From: Prostheceraeus crozeri
Taxonomy: Eukaryota > Platyhelminthes > Polycladida > Euryleptidae
Length of the DNA stretch: 64,000 nucleotides
NCBI GenBank assembly: GCA_907163375.1
Contig: CAJQUW010006977.1
Coordinates: 124,001-188,000 of the forward strand
Reading direction: 5' to 3'
The translations under genes were made by a program, and so were the position numbers. This document shows, one piece after another, positions 11,772-24,099 of this stretch. Under the pieces are notes generated by a model. The model made no database searches, was not told where the DNA came from, and was given only the letters and a program-made list of their open reading frames with translations. Position 1 is the stretch's first letter, and each line of letters opens with the position of its first letter.

Positions 11772-12064
11772 ACTTAGACCCTTCTTGCCGCATTCACACA
11801 TTTTTATCATTCCTCCAGAATTAGAACACCTACGTCCAATCTTTTGTGACGACCTTTAGTTTCTCCGTATTTTTGGTAACCATAGAAATCTTATCAATTT
11901 TTGCGGATGGGAACAGCTTGACCCCATTAAAGTTTGACCTTCATTTAAAAGTGCCTCTTGAAAATCGAGAATTTTTGTCAACTTCTTCAATGTTACTTTC
12001 GGAGCGTTTGCTTTTAGACAAAGTCGGGGAATTCCTATGGGTGGAATTCCAGTTCACTTTTGGC

Positions 12065-12931
12065 CAGCGTTGGTAAAAAACATCCCTATTTAGAGAACCC
12101 AAAAACCCATGGGTTTTTTAAATAGGTGGGTCTTTCCCTGGGTTTTTAAAAAGGTGTTTTTAAATATATTCACCAATTTCTAGACGCACGATCGAATTTG
12201 AGACAGATATTGATAGTAGGTTATGTCCGATGTCAAATCGTAAGCTCAACGGTGTATTCTAATTTAAGTATCAAACTGCTCAGAACATAATATTTCTTCA
12301 TTATCTGAAATACACGTCTTACTCTTTTTCATACCACCGCGACAATTCTTTCGGTATGAGATAAGAAGACATGATTCAGGCTTAACGGCTTGATGGGTTA
12401 ACAATTACGTATCCACATCAAATTGTACGAGTAAGTAACTTTGTCATCAGTAGGTTATGTAGTTTAGTATGTATTCCAATGAAAACAAATTTAGTGATAC
12501 AACTGAGCGCATAATATCACGTGTATAATTTCGTCAATCTAAAATCAATGATCCAAAATTGTTCATAACAAAAAAGTGTGGGTATTACAAAAGTTACTGA
12601 AAAGGAATGGAAACTCTTACGATCGTGAAAATTTAATGATATAACAGACTGATTAAAGCACTCAGAAACAGCAATATAGAATAACTATAAAATTTTGCCA
12701 CGAATGCTCTGTAGCCGCTCCTTTAGAACTGTAATTAGGCTAGAAATGTGACTAAAACATATAATTATGCGGTCGTTCACACTCCGATCTGATGATATAC
12801 AACTTACATTTAAAAATCCTTGCCTTATAGAAACACTATCTACTATTTTAAATAACCAAGCCTATTATTTTAAAAAAACCACCAAAATTCCACGGTTTTT
12901 TTGAATGGGCTTTCTTAATATTCCAACCCTG
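12065..12931. mobile_element. hAT-like element, 867 bp, diverged
   Basis: The left end CAGCGTTGGTAAAAAA and the complement of the right end CAGGGTTGGAATATTA are similar inverted termini. Both ends carry poly-T/poly-A blocks with GGGTTTTT-type motifs, a known layout of hAT non-autonomous families. Flanking octamers cttttggc and ctcttcgt agree at five of eight positions, consistent with a decayed 8-bp duplication. No transposase is visible. Confidence 0.5.
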
Positions 12932-15900
12932 CTCTTCGTTGATCTCTTCCTTGATTATAGGAAGCTCAGATACGTGAAATTTGGCTTAGCCCCATTAGGT
13001 GTGTCGACGACAGCTGCATCTTCAGCTATAGGCACTTCCACATGATGTCTTATCTAGCAGAAGTGAAAGCAATGATAAATGCGTGGATTATTTGGACGTT
13101 AAGTTCGAGATCCATGAGCATGTCCTATGTTCAACGGTAGTGTATCATAAGGTTAACGAGTTCAGTTTCCTTTATTTGTTCTATCATAAAAAACGTACCA
13201 CCTAAATTGTTTCAAACTTAAATCGATTCTCCTGCTTTTTAATTTCATTTTTCATTGACAGTCCATGCACCATTCGAGAGCTTATGTTCTCAGCTTTTCA
13301 ATGAGCTATTAGTATATATTTGTATCCGTCATTGTTTAAGGTGGACAGAGGTCAAAATGTGAAAATCGCCACTTCCAAAAATCTCAAATTTTCAATATGG
13401 AAGCATGTGAGCATGATGATGAATCAAACACGAGGTGAAAGGGCTTTCGCTGAGCATTCTTTTGACGTATTACTCGTCGAATTCGGTAAATTTTTAGAGA
13501 AGTTATGATGTCCCAAAGTTATTGCATAATTTACTGTTTCTGAATGTTGTTGAAAAGTTGTTTACATCTTTTGGCGCTAGCGAGGTCATTTTCACGCTTT
13601 CAATATCTATGGTGTCTAGACGTCTGCTCTGCACATTCAAATAAAATTGTTGAATGACCCAGATTATAAGTTGTAAACAAAGTTTCTTTTCGGCTCAGAA
13701 TTCATCTTATGTCATGATGATCGAGTCGAAACTTGCGAAAGTTTTTTGAAGGGCTTAAGTGTCTACTCTTTTGTCAGAAGGACAGTCCGAACCGCGAATT
13801 TGCCGAAAAGTAGTTTTCTCAAAGACCACCGTCAAACGTGGAAAAAAATTTTTCCTCCCTCCCGTCCTAGAAAAGTTGGGTCCGGTCGGAAAGGAAAGAA
13901 AGTAAGTTTCGAACAGCTCGGATCATTATTAGCTTTGTAAGAAGGGATCCCACTTTGTCTTCGGCCAGTTGAGGAGTTTATATCTGAAACCGTCGGGTTT
14001 TGTCATATCGGTGACGCGTCGTCTGAATAGTGAGCACTTCATAAGCCGTAAGAGACGATTAGGGATCGAACTGACCGTCAACCAAAAGAGCTTGATGATG
14101 CAGTGGGCGACATAGCATTGCCAGTGACTTTCTTAATGTAATCGAGTTGTTTGGACTGATAAAGCGTGTGTATGTCTCCGAGGTCGCGATGGCCGTTTGA
14201 GAGCTTGGATGAATTCAGGTGATGCGATTCCTGACCATTTGACATTGTCTTAATCAAGGAGATAAAATATTGCTTATTTGTCCTGTGATATGGATGAATG
14301 GCCTAACTGAATTCCATATCGAAGGGCATAACATGAAAGAATTTGCAAATGCATATTTACTGAAGCTCGGTGTGAGTCGATTAATTCTTCCTGTAGATGG
14401 TCTTTCTCTACTTGAAGTTTGTTAAGGCAAGAGCAGTGATCATGTAGCCTGATTGAAAGCATGTTTTTCCGGATTTTTCGTACCTGTAATTGACAAAATT
14501 TCAATAAAGTCAGACAAAATTTAGGTGGTCCACGTTTTGTGATCATCACTGTATATGCTTTTCCGGAATGTAAAATGCCACTGGCTTGGATTTTGCTGTT
14601 GCCCAACTTAACAGACCTGCCAGAATTATTGAGAAGAGTGGCCATAAAGTGAATCGACATGTGAATTCCTACATCAAATCCTTCTCAAGAAATAGATATG
14701 TTTCTACCAGTTTGTCTGCTTTCCAGCTCACCAAATTTCTTCCATCATGGGAATGTTTGATCGGCTGTTGTTATCCTAGTGTTGTAAAATTTACAAGTTA
14801 AGTTTGTATTTTGCATTTTTGCTGTGGCTTGTGGAAAGGCCTTCCTAAACTTTCAATCGATTTGGTCGGCTTGGCCCACGCCATGTGGCTAAAGTTTGAA
14901 CCTCGGGGTTTAAGCTCTGCTTCATGCAGCAGCCACATGGCTCCTTCATGATGACCCTCATAGTTATAAAAACATAAATTTCTGCAGGCTTGTGTGTATG
15001 TTGAGTTGCAATTTCGGCTAGCATTTCGTCATTACTTTATGCTACATTTTCGCCGTTTTCTCGCACATATACAATATTGTCCATAATTTTCCCTTCTCCT
15101 GAAGTTTTAGTCACCGAAAACATCTATGTGTAATAGCATTGGATGAGTTCATTTATATTGACTAGGCATGTTCTGAATTTCAAAGAAAATGATAAAATAA
15201 AATATCTAAGATATGATATTGAAGGAATATTACAAAATCAGACAGCCTATTTTCGACTTCAGTAAGGAGGCTGTGCCATGCTTGAAAATGAGACGCAAAT
15301 TTGTTGCAATTTTCGCAAGAAGACGAATGGACCATCTTAGAGATAGAGCTATAGCTATCAACTAATTCTCGAATCAATCTTGAGATTTTTCCGATGAAGT
15401 GAACATGAATGTTTATAATTTCCATGTGATGCATGACTCTTCAGAAAGTGAAGAGAACCAAACTGTTCCACTTCGTGTAGTCCAACGTTTGATTTTTGTG
15501 ATCAGTAAAAACTTTTTGTGTTGAGCTGCAGTGCCGTGTCTTTCTAGTAGTTATCGTTTATTTTTGATGCTTGAGGTGCTTTTACACGTGAACCTTTATT
15601 ACTGACACTTTATTGCTGCCACCTAGCTTGCACGCACAAACACTATTGACACTCTCGTCTGACACTAGATTGCTGACATTTTTAGAAGTTTCTACAACTG
15701 AGTGTAAATGAAAATATTGCACGTATAAACAGTCCATGACACTTTCTGAAAAGTGTCAGTCACCAGTGTCTGTGAATGTTCAACGAGGCACAACCTAAGC
15801 TGACACTCACGCGAATGTGATCGGAACACAGCCACGTGACTTCTTGGATGATGGATTTGTTCTTGTTTTTTCATTATCACCAGTCTTCAAATCACTAATT

Positions 15901-16070
15901 CATTGCATGCATATTTCTACTTATGCTACTGCGTGCTTTTTGTGAACAGTTTACATTAATATCAGCTTCATTTTACTTGGACAGAATTGATTTTCCTGAC
16001 TATCACTGCACAAGAAACTTCGCCTGCTTTTAGATTGTTTGATCCGGAATTCCTCATCACAAGACATGAC
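12932..16070. other. Gene-poor stretch with weak open frames
   Basis: No recognised gene. A frame at 13746-13940 (plus) contains WKKIFPPSR (see findings). Overlapping frames on both strands at 14274-14801 and a minus frame at 15180-15434 are unrecognised and may be chance. A cluster of TGACACT words lies at 15602-15805, including the palindrome tgacactttctgaaaagtgtca. Confidence 0.3.
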
Positions 16071-16077
16071 TGGCATC

Positions 16078-16160
16078 TGTTTATCTTTGCGTGGAATACA
16101 CTGTGGGATCTGAAACAATATAAAATAATTGTTGCCTCTAATTCATAAACAACACGAACT
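16078..16160. repeat. Diverged direct repeat, left copy (LTR-like)
   Basis: The segment with ctgtgggatct, taaaataattgtt and cataaacaacacga recurs in the same orientation at about 16725-16800 with roughly three quarters identity. The pair brackets Copia-like scraps and may be remnants of LTRs. Confidence 0.35.
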
Positions 16161-16224
16161 CTGCTGGACATACTTGTATTTATCTTGGTCCAAATATCAA
16201 CGAAGATCATTTTGCAACTGGAAA

Positions 16225-16420
16225 TGACGAGAAAGACGTATAAATCGAAGCTCTGCAATTGCACAAGCAATTTGGTCATGCCAGTTCTCTGAAACGGATG
16301 GATCTTCTCAAGCGAGCAAAACAAAATGATACCAAGCTTATAGAGGCCATCAAGAAAGTCGAGACAGATTGGACCACTTGTATGAAATTTAGGCGAGCCG
16401 ATCCACAGTGGGTCTTCCTT
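16225..16420 (+). mobile_element. Copia-type integrase fragment, fossil
   Basis: The plus strand reads LHKQFGHASSLKRMDLLKRA, then an acidic/basic helix and a Cys. This resembles the zinc-binding (H-x-x-x-H...C-x-x-C) head of Copia-type integrases found in animals, where LHRQFGHA is usual. The piece is short and broken, with no LTR or capsid gene of the same orientation next to it. Confidence 0.5.
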
Positions 16421-16429
16421 TAACCACTA

Positions 16430-16690
16430 CATTCAATGACTACTTTCCTTGGTGATTTCGAAAATCTCCAATTCCAAGGCTGCTACCCTTGCTCTGCATT
16501 TCAGCGACAGAAACACTACAGATCCTTCCCTTTCCTTCAATAAATCCGTAAATATCCTCCGCACTTCAATCTCCTCCTTCTATTCCTCAAACGGCGTCTC
16601 AACGGTCATCATCGTTGGGGCTTTAACATTGATATTTGTCATAATTAAAAGGGAACCGCGCTCTGCTACCAAATGTTTATATACATTAAA
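16430..16690 (-). mobile_element. Retrotransposon leader/gag-like scrap, opposite orientation, fossil
   Basis: On the minus strand ttggtagcagagcgcggttc (about 16660-16680) resembles the tRNA-Met half-molecule primer site TTGGTATCAGAGC common in Copia elements. It is followed by a charged, protein-like stretch (VRRIFTDLLKEREGSVVFLS) typical of the start of a gag gene. It lies head-on against the integrase fragment at 16225-16420, so the locus has been rearranged or holds two elements. Confidence 0.35.
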
Positions 16691-16724
16691 CGTGTGATGA
16701 AAGACGATTCTTTGTTGAAATCAT

Positions 16725-16800
16725 TATATCTCAAGCCTCACACGGCATGGGATCTAAAATAATTATTTCCTTTAAGCCATAAACAATACGATACAAACAT
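16725..16800. repeat. Diverged direct repeat, right copy (LTR-like)
   Basis: Partner of 16078-16160. Shared blocks are atgggatct, aaaataatta and cataaacaata. It lies just upstream (in minus orientation) of the primer-site-like sequence, where a 5' LTR would be expected. Confidence 0.35.
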
Positions 16801-17078
16801 AATACAAAAGATGACAAAACAGACATGATGGAGATTATAACAGCACTTACCTGCTTGCTGCTAAACGACGAATGTTTGGATTATCATGAATTTACTCCAA
16901 AGAAATATGCATAGGTAGGCCTACAGGACAATTTTGTTGTAATATCAGTACAGCTCAGTAACTACGCATGGAAACGGATTTATGTCTACAATATTAAGTC
17001 CGTCACTCATGGCGTATATCTCAAGGCAAAATGATGCATCATCATATTGGTGAATGTTGTTTCTCTGACGCGTAAATT

Positions 17079-17090
17079 TCGTTTACAGGT
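17079..17090 (+). promoter_or_regulatory. Splice acceptor before the CINP-like CDS
   Basis: A pyrimidine-rich run ending in tttacag directly precedes gtcacgattt, 28 bases before the chosen ATG. This implies a 5'-UTR intron whose upstream exon was not identified. Confidence 0.45.
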
Positions 17091-17118
17091 CACGATTTCA
17101 AGTTCTCTGACAAAAGCT

Positions 17119-17766
17119 ATGTCTGCCAAGAAACAAAGAAAGTCTGGTCGACTTTCTTCTGGCCCTCAGATCGTTGGTAGCCCAAACAAAGACCAATGCG
17201 ACCAGCAAATGATGCAGCTTGTCAAGCAGCTTCAAACTGAAGTAAATAGATGGAAAACGGCACATGAGGCTAGCTGCAAAGCTATGAGCAATTTTTGTCT
17301 ATGGCGGAAACATGTTTTGCGTAAATCTCAAAATGCTGGTAGTGACACCGATAGCTCCTCTGAATCTGACTTCGAAACAAATTCCTCACAGGATAGTGTG
17401 GACTTAAAAATGATAAACAGTTATCACGTGCTAGAAAATAAATTTGAATCATTGAACTCCGTTGTTGACAAAATGGAGAAGTTATCAGAAAAAGTCGACG
17501 CTTTAAGAAAACTCATTAGTTTGAAGTCACCTCATGGAAGACAATTGATTTATGATGTAAATTCGATAAGTGATCATTTCAAATCCAATTCAGTTATGTA
17601 TCAAGATGAGTTGAAATCTAAGTGTACTATTGTAGAAAACATTGGTGGCGCAAAGTCTGTTAAAGAAGTAAATTTCATGAAACGTGCTTGGACTTCCTCT
17701 CCTTGTTTGGATGAAATGGCTGTTGATGATATGTTAATGATGTTGAATGCTCTCGTTGATTTTTGA
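17119..17766 (+). CDS. CINP-like protein (CDK2-interacting protein), 215 aa
   Basis: A complete frame of 215 residues with an internal start chosen because tttcgtttacag at 17079-17090 is a good splice acceptor just upstream, which would remove the earlier in-frame ATG. Residues 28-70 form a helix with Trp45 (NRWKTAHEASCKAMSNF). Residues 75-95 are an acidic Ser/Asp linker. Residues 97-135 are a coiled coil (LNSVVDKMEKLSEKVDALRK). Residues 150-212 contain a second helical block ending in a Trp-x-x-x-Pro feature (Trp191, WTSSPCLDEM). Total length and the order Trp-helix, acidic linker, KMEKLS coiled coil, YQDELKSK helix and terminal Trp-Pro match vertebrate CINP (212 aa). CINP is a nuclear protein linking CDK2/CDC7 and the ATR checkpoint, and also implicated in ribosome biogenesis. 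The match is by eye. A kinetochore-type coiled-coil protein is the main alternative. The coding exon being uninterrupted is unusual for CINP. Confidence 0.45.
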   Translation: MSAKKQRKSGRLSSGPQIVGSPNKDQCDQQMMQLVKQLQTEVNRWKTAHEASCKAMSNFCLWRKHVLRKSQNAGSDTDSSSESDFETNSSQDSVDLKMINSYHVLENKFESLNSVVDKMEKLSEKVDALRKLISLKSPHGRQLIYDVNSISDHFKSNSVMYQDELKSKCTIVENIGGAKSVKEVNFMKRAWTSSPCLDEMAVDDMLMMLNALVDF

Positions 17767-20700
17767 ATCACATTCGAAATACGTTTTCAGTTGCTTAACT
17801 TTTGAAGAAGTTACTTTCATATTTTCTCAATATTCAAATTAATATCACAATTTGCTTCAACGGATGAGAATTGCACTTATCACTTGTGTTCTGCATGCGT
17901 CCGTAGAATATCTGTCACTTAAACATGAAGTGATGCGCATTTAGCAATATTCGGACTCAGGGCTGTTGGTTTGCAATGCCCTCTTGATCCAAAAAGTTCC
18001 GATTGAGTTTTTGTGCCAGAACTAAGTGAAATTAACTCACAGTTCACAAAATGACAGTTTGCTTTCTAACTAAACAAGGCTTGTAGGGTTCGTACTACCT
18101 AAACTTAACTTTAGCTTCACGATCCAAATTTCAAAATAGCAAAGTCATAAGTAAATCTCACAAAGCCAGTAACAGTTTTGTTGAATGCAAATAATCCGTA
18201 AGTGGATCTGTCTTATCTCCAAATGTTATGCTGATTATGGATGCACATGTGCTGTATTACTACCCTATATTATTGCGATTATATATAAGGATGATAAACG
18301 TTCATAACTGAATGCATTGAATTATGAAAAAGTGTATTTCAAGGTATCCTATCACAAACTGGCAATGATAGCGGGTTAATTTGCCGTAAGCGGACATGGT
18401 TGCTATATGGCAACTACTTCTTAGCGTTATTCAAATACGTCAATAATTTTGTTATGTCATTTTGGCCTCATTCGATTGAACTATTTAATCATAGAATCAT
18501 GTGAAAAGAAATTTCAGCTTCTATCATCAACTCTTATATCATTATTTACCCGTTTGAGGATTAGCATGATTTCATAATTTGTAAAGAAGATGCGAGCATA
18601 TTTAGCTCGATAAAGCATTGTGTCTATTCGTAATAGTTTCTCTCTGTTGTTTGACAAACAGATCCGGAAAATGGAAAGTCACGTAAACGTCTTTCGATGG
18701 TGATGTCGATATCATGAAAATTAAATATTCAGATAAATGTGCTGAGTTCTTGTTAGTTCTTACGATTTGTCATACTTCATTTTAATTTCAATTTGTATCC
18801 TTTGTTTCAATAATAAGTTATGAAAGTGTGGTTGTTGTTGAATTTTCAAATGTTTTGTATACTTTTATCCGGGCCTATATTTTGATATATTTCTGCCCCG
18901 TTTTGTACAATAATCGAATATGAATATTTTGTTAACAAATTTGCGTGATGATAATCAGGATTGGCCAGATAGAAAATGATCAATTTATGAGCTTAAGATG
19001 TTCATTTAGCAATGCAAACTTAAGTTATGCATTGTAAATCGAGGTGCTGAAGCTTACGAAATAGTTATAAAATCTGCCTTTGTTTGATCTTCCTTTTGAT
19101 ACTGTCGTTTCTAAATAATAGGTCTACATGTGTGCATATAGACTAATATTTTCACTTTTGATAAGTTGTTTTGGGTTGACCATTGGTCTGTCAGAAAGGA
19201 GATGACACAAGAGAAGGAAGAACTGTTTAAACATAGCCTACTTCAGTCAGATTGAGAATAACAGATTTTATTTACTTTGCTTTGCAAATTCGATTAATTA
19301 ACTCATCAGATGATGATCAGGCTGATCCATGTAGGCAGATTAGCTCCTTACCGGTAAAATGAAATCAACCTAATAATAGAACTTGCGCAAAACAAAATAA
19401 AGCAATATAGATAGGACAGTGAAATCGAGACAGACTAGTCTATATTGTTGTTTGGTAATCAATGAATTTTGACATGATAAGTCACATTTGTCAGGTTATT
19501 GCATTCATAAATTGTCTTTTTTCTCATATGTGCAATTTTGCGTATGTTTTTATGATAACACATATTCGATTCCGAATAAATTATTGACAAATCATCACGT
19601 GTTTTTTTATTCACGAATGTATCGAAATTACGATGTTTCGCACTACCAGTACAAAATGGTATGCACGCTTTATCTCATATCATTGACACAGTGTGAGACA
19701 TAACAAAGTAGATATTGCATGTCCTCATCATTTTCTCCTAAAGGTTTAAGACGAAATTGAATAAATTTATGTAAGAATGACAATTTGTCACACTTAAGCG
19801 CATTAAAAGTACAAAGTTTCGAAAAACTGCATGGTGTGATCAATGAAAATAGTAGATGTGAAGTGTGAGATTGATTATGCAGAGTAGGTCAATTTTCGCG
19901 CATTGAGAGAGTTCTTGTAAACTGGTAGCCCACTTATCTGAAAGTTAAGAATTTTCTTTCATCAGAAAAGTATAGAATGGTTACAAAAGTCCAGAATACA
20001 GCTTTAAAGGTTTGAAATCCTTGACATCTAGTTCATTGAATAAATTGTGCCACAGTGATGATAGGCCTCTACGAACCTTCTGAAAAGCTGTTTTTGTCAT
20101 GAGTAATCCTGTTGCATTAGAGAAGATGTGAACGATGTCTGATTTTTCAGAACGAAAACATTGACATACCCCAAAGTTGAGTTAAAATCTGGAAGTCCAT
20201 TCCAAGTGCAGCGCTTAGTTCATCCAGCAATGTATCTCTCATCTACGAAACGGCGAAGAATCACATAATCGTGAACGGAGCCTCGTCTTGTCAGCACGCA
20301 GCAACAGGTCCGGTGAAGGTTCTCTGACAGCTTTTACTGAAATGTCACCTCCAATACAGCAGAGGCCTGAAAGAGGCCAGGGTTGATTTCCTGACGATGA
20401 CGTGCGGCGCACCTTGGAAGGTCTCGACTACGAGTGTGGTTTTCTGGTTGCATTGTGGGAATCTTCTGATCTAATGGATTGCTAAGGGTTACTCAATGAA
20501 AGGTAGAAAATAACACAACTTGAAATTTGCAAAGGAAAAAGAACAGAATTTCTAAGCTTCAAATTGCATCAGCCTTTTGCAGGAATGAAAACGAGATTTT
20601 CGGATCGACGTTTCGAGATTCTTCAATGAGAGTGATAAAGAATCATTAATGCATAACAGCTACTTACTACTTCATATATGACAAGAGAATACACAAGATG

Positions 20701-21591
20701 AAGCACTTAAAACACCAGGAAATGCTTAGCAATGCGATGCTACGACTGGGCATAAATAAAGAAAAATACCGACATGAAAAGCGAGCGATACTCAAATAAA
20801 ATAATAAAACTTCACCTTGTTCATCCTTGTACTAAATTTCAGGTGATGAAAATAATAGAGTTTTATGGAGCAAGTTCGTTTGCAAGAAGATGTGATATCT
20901 AAGTGATCAGAGCTACCGAGGCGAGAGCTTGACTTTGTGAGGAAACGAACTGTGTTTGACTCAAGAAACAGGTCAAGGAGATATCCAATGTCCCTTGCTC
21001 GGTCGGCACTTCGGCAGGAAAGTAAAAATTTGATTAAAATGAGTTTGATCAGTCCATTGACATAAATCACCACTATTTCCGGACCATCATGCAAGTTTCC
21101 TCCTATTTACCTCAGTCCAATGAGAATTTGTGGGCATAGTGAGTAGTGAGCCAGATAGGAATATCTTCTATAGACTATGATGACATCAGCCAATAAATTG
21201 TCAAACTATTTCAAACTTGAAAATTTAAAAAAAATCTTCAGCGCAATTAAAGAGCGTTCCAGGCATCGCACGAAGTTGGGAGTGATTTCATTTGAACCGC
21301 TTTGGTTTTCTCTTTTTTTAGGTCACTTTTGGCCGTTGTCCTAAAATCTTAAGTCGAAATGTTTCCTAGTAAGAACATTGGCCTCAAATTTTTTCATCAG
21401 TTTGACTATTATAGTCCCATTGGAGTCTTGCGGAGGAGTCCGATGGCGGTATTGACCGACGTCTTTGCCTAACAATCAATAATGTGTTTATATCAGAATA
21501 CCGCAGCAAATGATAAATCTGTTACTGTTTTCAAGTAAATTCACAAAATGATCCAAGTGCTCTGTTTTCTGATTTCCTCATGTGATTGCAG
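17767..21591. other. Stretch between the CINP-like gene and the next exon
   Basis: No supported gene. It should contain the 3' end of the CINP-like transcript and the first exon and promoter of the TMEM263-like gene, but neither could be fixed. The least A/T-rich part is 20200-20460. Open frames at 19488-19703 and 20792-21094 (minus) have no recognised features. Confidence 0.35.
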
Positions 21592-21700
21592 GCAACTGCT
21601 CGCGGTCGTGCGTCACGAACGGTGCATACAGAGCCTGACGATGTTGTTGAACATGATGTCTGCGATGTAGCTGCTGACAAGAAAACAGACAATCTCGACA
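21592..21700 (+). CDS. Internal exon of the TMEM263-like gene
   Basis: This 109-bp open segment is bounded by a good acceptor (tgattgcag) and a consensus donor (gtgagt). It starts in phase 0 and encodes ATARGRASRTVHTEPDDV, then an acidic stretch ending KKTDNLD, and leaves one base of a split codon. The exon at 41748 begins with exactly the two bases required (A+CT). The polar, acidic content matches the disordered N-terminal part of TMEM263, ahead of the membrane segment. The first exon with the start codon was not found. Confidence 0.5.
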
Positions 21701-22769
21701 GTGAGTTCATATTATCATTTGTTCTCAGAGCTTTTTGCTCATGTGAGCAATACAAGTACTATTTTTGCCAAGACACGGAGGGAATTTAAGTCGCAAGTAC
21801 TCTGCTGAGTGCGGTTGACCTTACAACTGTCGTCTTTGCTTTAGGGATACCTGGAAAACATTCTTATTTATATTCTTATTATACCGGAATATGCGTCACA
21901 ATTAATTTTTCTCTGAAATAATGAACACACAATTAATTTTTTTCTTTGTGTGAAGATCGGTAGAGTTCTAATGAAAAGAAATACTTCAGTGGATACTAAA
22001 ATTTCATATTAAGTTAAGCCGATATAAGCGACTTTATAAAGGCTACAAGCAAAGCAGAGTGCAATGCAACGTATCTTAGTAACGTATATCAATGCAACGT
22101 ATGCTTGAATTCAGTTATAAAAGGGCCAACGGCCGAGAATTTTGTGGAGTTGTACACATAAGTTCATGTTTTTATATCAAATCATAAAATAAATAGAGGG
22201 ACCCGGAAATTTAGTAATTTTTGGAAGCTTTTCATATTCTTTTCAGTTATAAAAAGGATTATTTCATCCATTTTATAGCAGATCCTTCTGAGCACAATCC
22301 TGCTGCAACATTTTCAAACATAACATAAAAACACGTTTTACCACAGTCTGCTTTGCCTGCAAGTTGTAACCTTCATAGAGAGCAAGGCAAAATATCGGTT
22401 TGACTTAATAAAATATTTTAGCACCTGCGGAAATAAATTTTATTTTTCATTCTTGTTCTGAACCAGATGCGAGGACGAATTAACCTCGTCTATTGGTAGT
22501 GTCCTTCGTGATGACCATCGATGAATGTATTTCTGACTGCAGGGATTAATTGCACGTTTTCGCTAATTTACTGCCATTCAAAATGAAATCTGGATCTAGC
22601 ATTTATTGTCATCAGCTGTGGTTTTCGATGGGGATAGCTTAATCAGATTAGAGGATCTGTTATTTTGCTTTTGTTTGTTTAAAATATCACTATTTATTAA
22701 TACTACTTTTTCGATTAGTAACCCCTGGCTTCCCTCTTGGCTCTTAACTGTGCTAGTGGTGAACTACTG

Positions 22770-22920
22770 TACTACAATTTTTTCCATTTCTATTTCAGAT
22801 ATTTCCAAATGAATTTCAGATATCTCCAAAGTTGAGCTTCTGAAAGATATCTGAAAGGAATTGGAGAAATCTGAAATCCATCTGGAAATATCTGAAATAG
22901 ACATGGAAAAGGTGTAGTGG
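22770..22920. repeat. Imperfect hairpin repeat
   Basis: Left arm (ttccatttctatttcagata) and right arm (tatctgaaatagacatggaa) are near-complements. Nested ATTTCAGATATCT-type words lie between them. This gives a hairpin of about 150 bp, MITE-like, without a clear target duplication. Confidence 0.5.
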
Positions 22921-23960
22921 TTACTACTTTTGTAAGTACCGTAGTACAAGAATTCAATTCCGAATACAACAGTTGGAATTTCATAAATAAATTGCTAGTG
23001 CACTTAAGGAAAACGATGCCGATTATTAAATCCTTTTACATCCAGGGTGTTCGCGGTTGGGAATTCGGACATCGGAATGTCGCCAGAGAAGAACATTCCC
23101 GGATACAGTCTGAGAAGGCGAAAGTTTAGGAGTGAAATCAGCATGAAATTAGAAAATACACGGAAAGAAGCAGATACTAAAAAAATAACTAGAAAAATAA
23201 TCTACATTCAATAGCATTAACAGAAGAAATAACTTCAGCAAAATTGTGAAGCTCCTATTTACTAAATTTAAGAATTGACTTCCTACCAGCCTTATCTATC
23301 TTTGAAATTTCAAAATCACCAATTCTGTAGAAAAGAAAATTTTGTATTCATTTTACCGTTTCAGAGAGATAGTTGAATCCACAGTGCTGTGCGAAGGTAA
23401 TGTATACACAGGCCTACATGGAACCTCATCGTTTGACATTTTTCTGTTGAAACATTAGAAAACGTAAAACCACCCACAGAATTATCTTGCCTCTTCCCGT
23501 CTTTATCCATATTACTTCCCATGACAAGTTATTAAACGACTTATAGTTATTAATCAAGGTTCGCTTAGTTACATAGCTTCATATTTCACATAAATTTGTT
23601 TGAATGAGAATTTAGTTTGAAGAATTTCATGGGGTAAGTGACTCGGTTGTACGCATCAAATGCAGATGAAATTTTTATCTGGTCTGAAAATAAAGTGCTC
23701 GTATTTGCTCAGTTGGAAATATCACCTTAATAATGTCGTCGAGTGCACGAGGTCTAGGTTTCGAGGCAGGCTGCTTTGGGTGAAGCTACCACTCTCATTG
23801 GAACTTTTACTAATCACACCCTTAAGAGATTTCCGAGTATGAGAGAATTGTCACAACTGGCATGGCTTCTTGTCTTCACTGTAGAAAGGCTGGACCGTAG
23901 CTACACTTTTATATTAAGGTGCAGGATTTACTAAGAGTGTTGAAAAGACCTTGGTTAATC

Positions 23961-24099
23961 ATTTTCATTAAGTTGATGTTGGGAAACCAAGTAGATTAGA
24001 TGGTAATAATTCTTTTTTATTAATAGTATTATTATTAATAAAAAAAAGAATTATTGCCATCTAATCTACTTGGTTTCCCAACATCAACTTAATGAAAAT
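23961..24099. repeat. Long near-perfect hairpin, about 139 bp
   Basis: The arm starting attttcattaagttgatgtt at 23961 is matched by its reverse complement ending at 24099. About 60 bp pair per arm, around a short A/T loop. The word atttactaagag occurs both upstream (23926) and right after (24097). The very low arm divergence suggests a young MITE or an active palindrome. Confidence 0.7.

Noticed and set aside
14274-14801. Overlapping frames on both strands
   Set aside because: Neither shows recognisable motifs or convincing splice boundaries; open by chance in moderately A/T-rich DNA.
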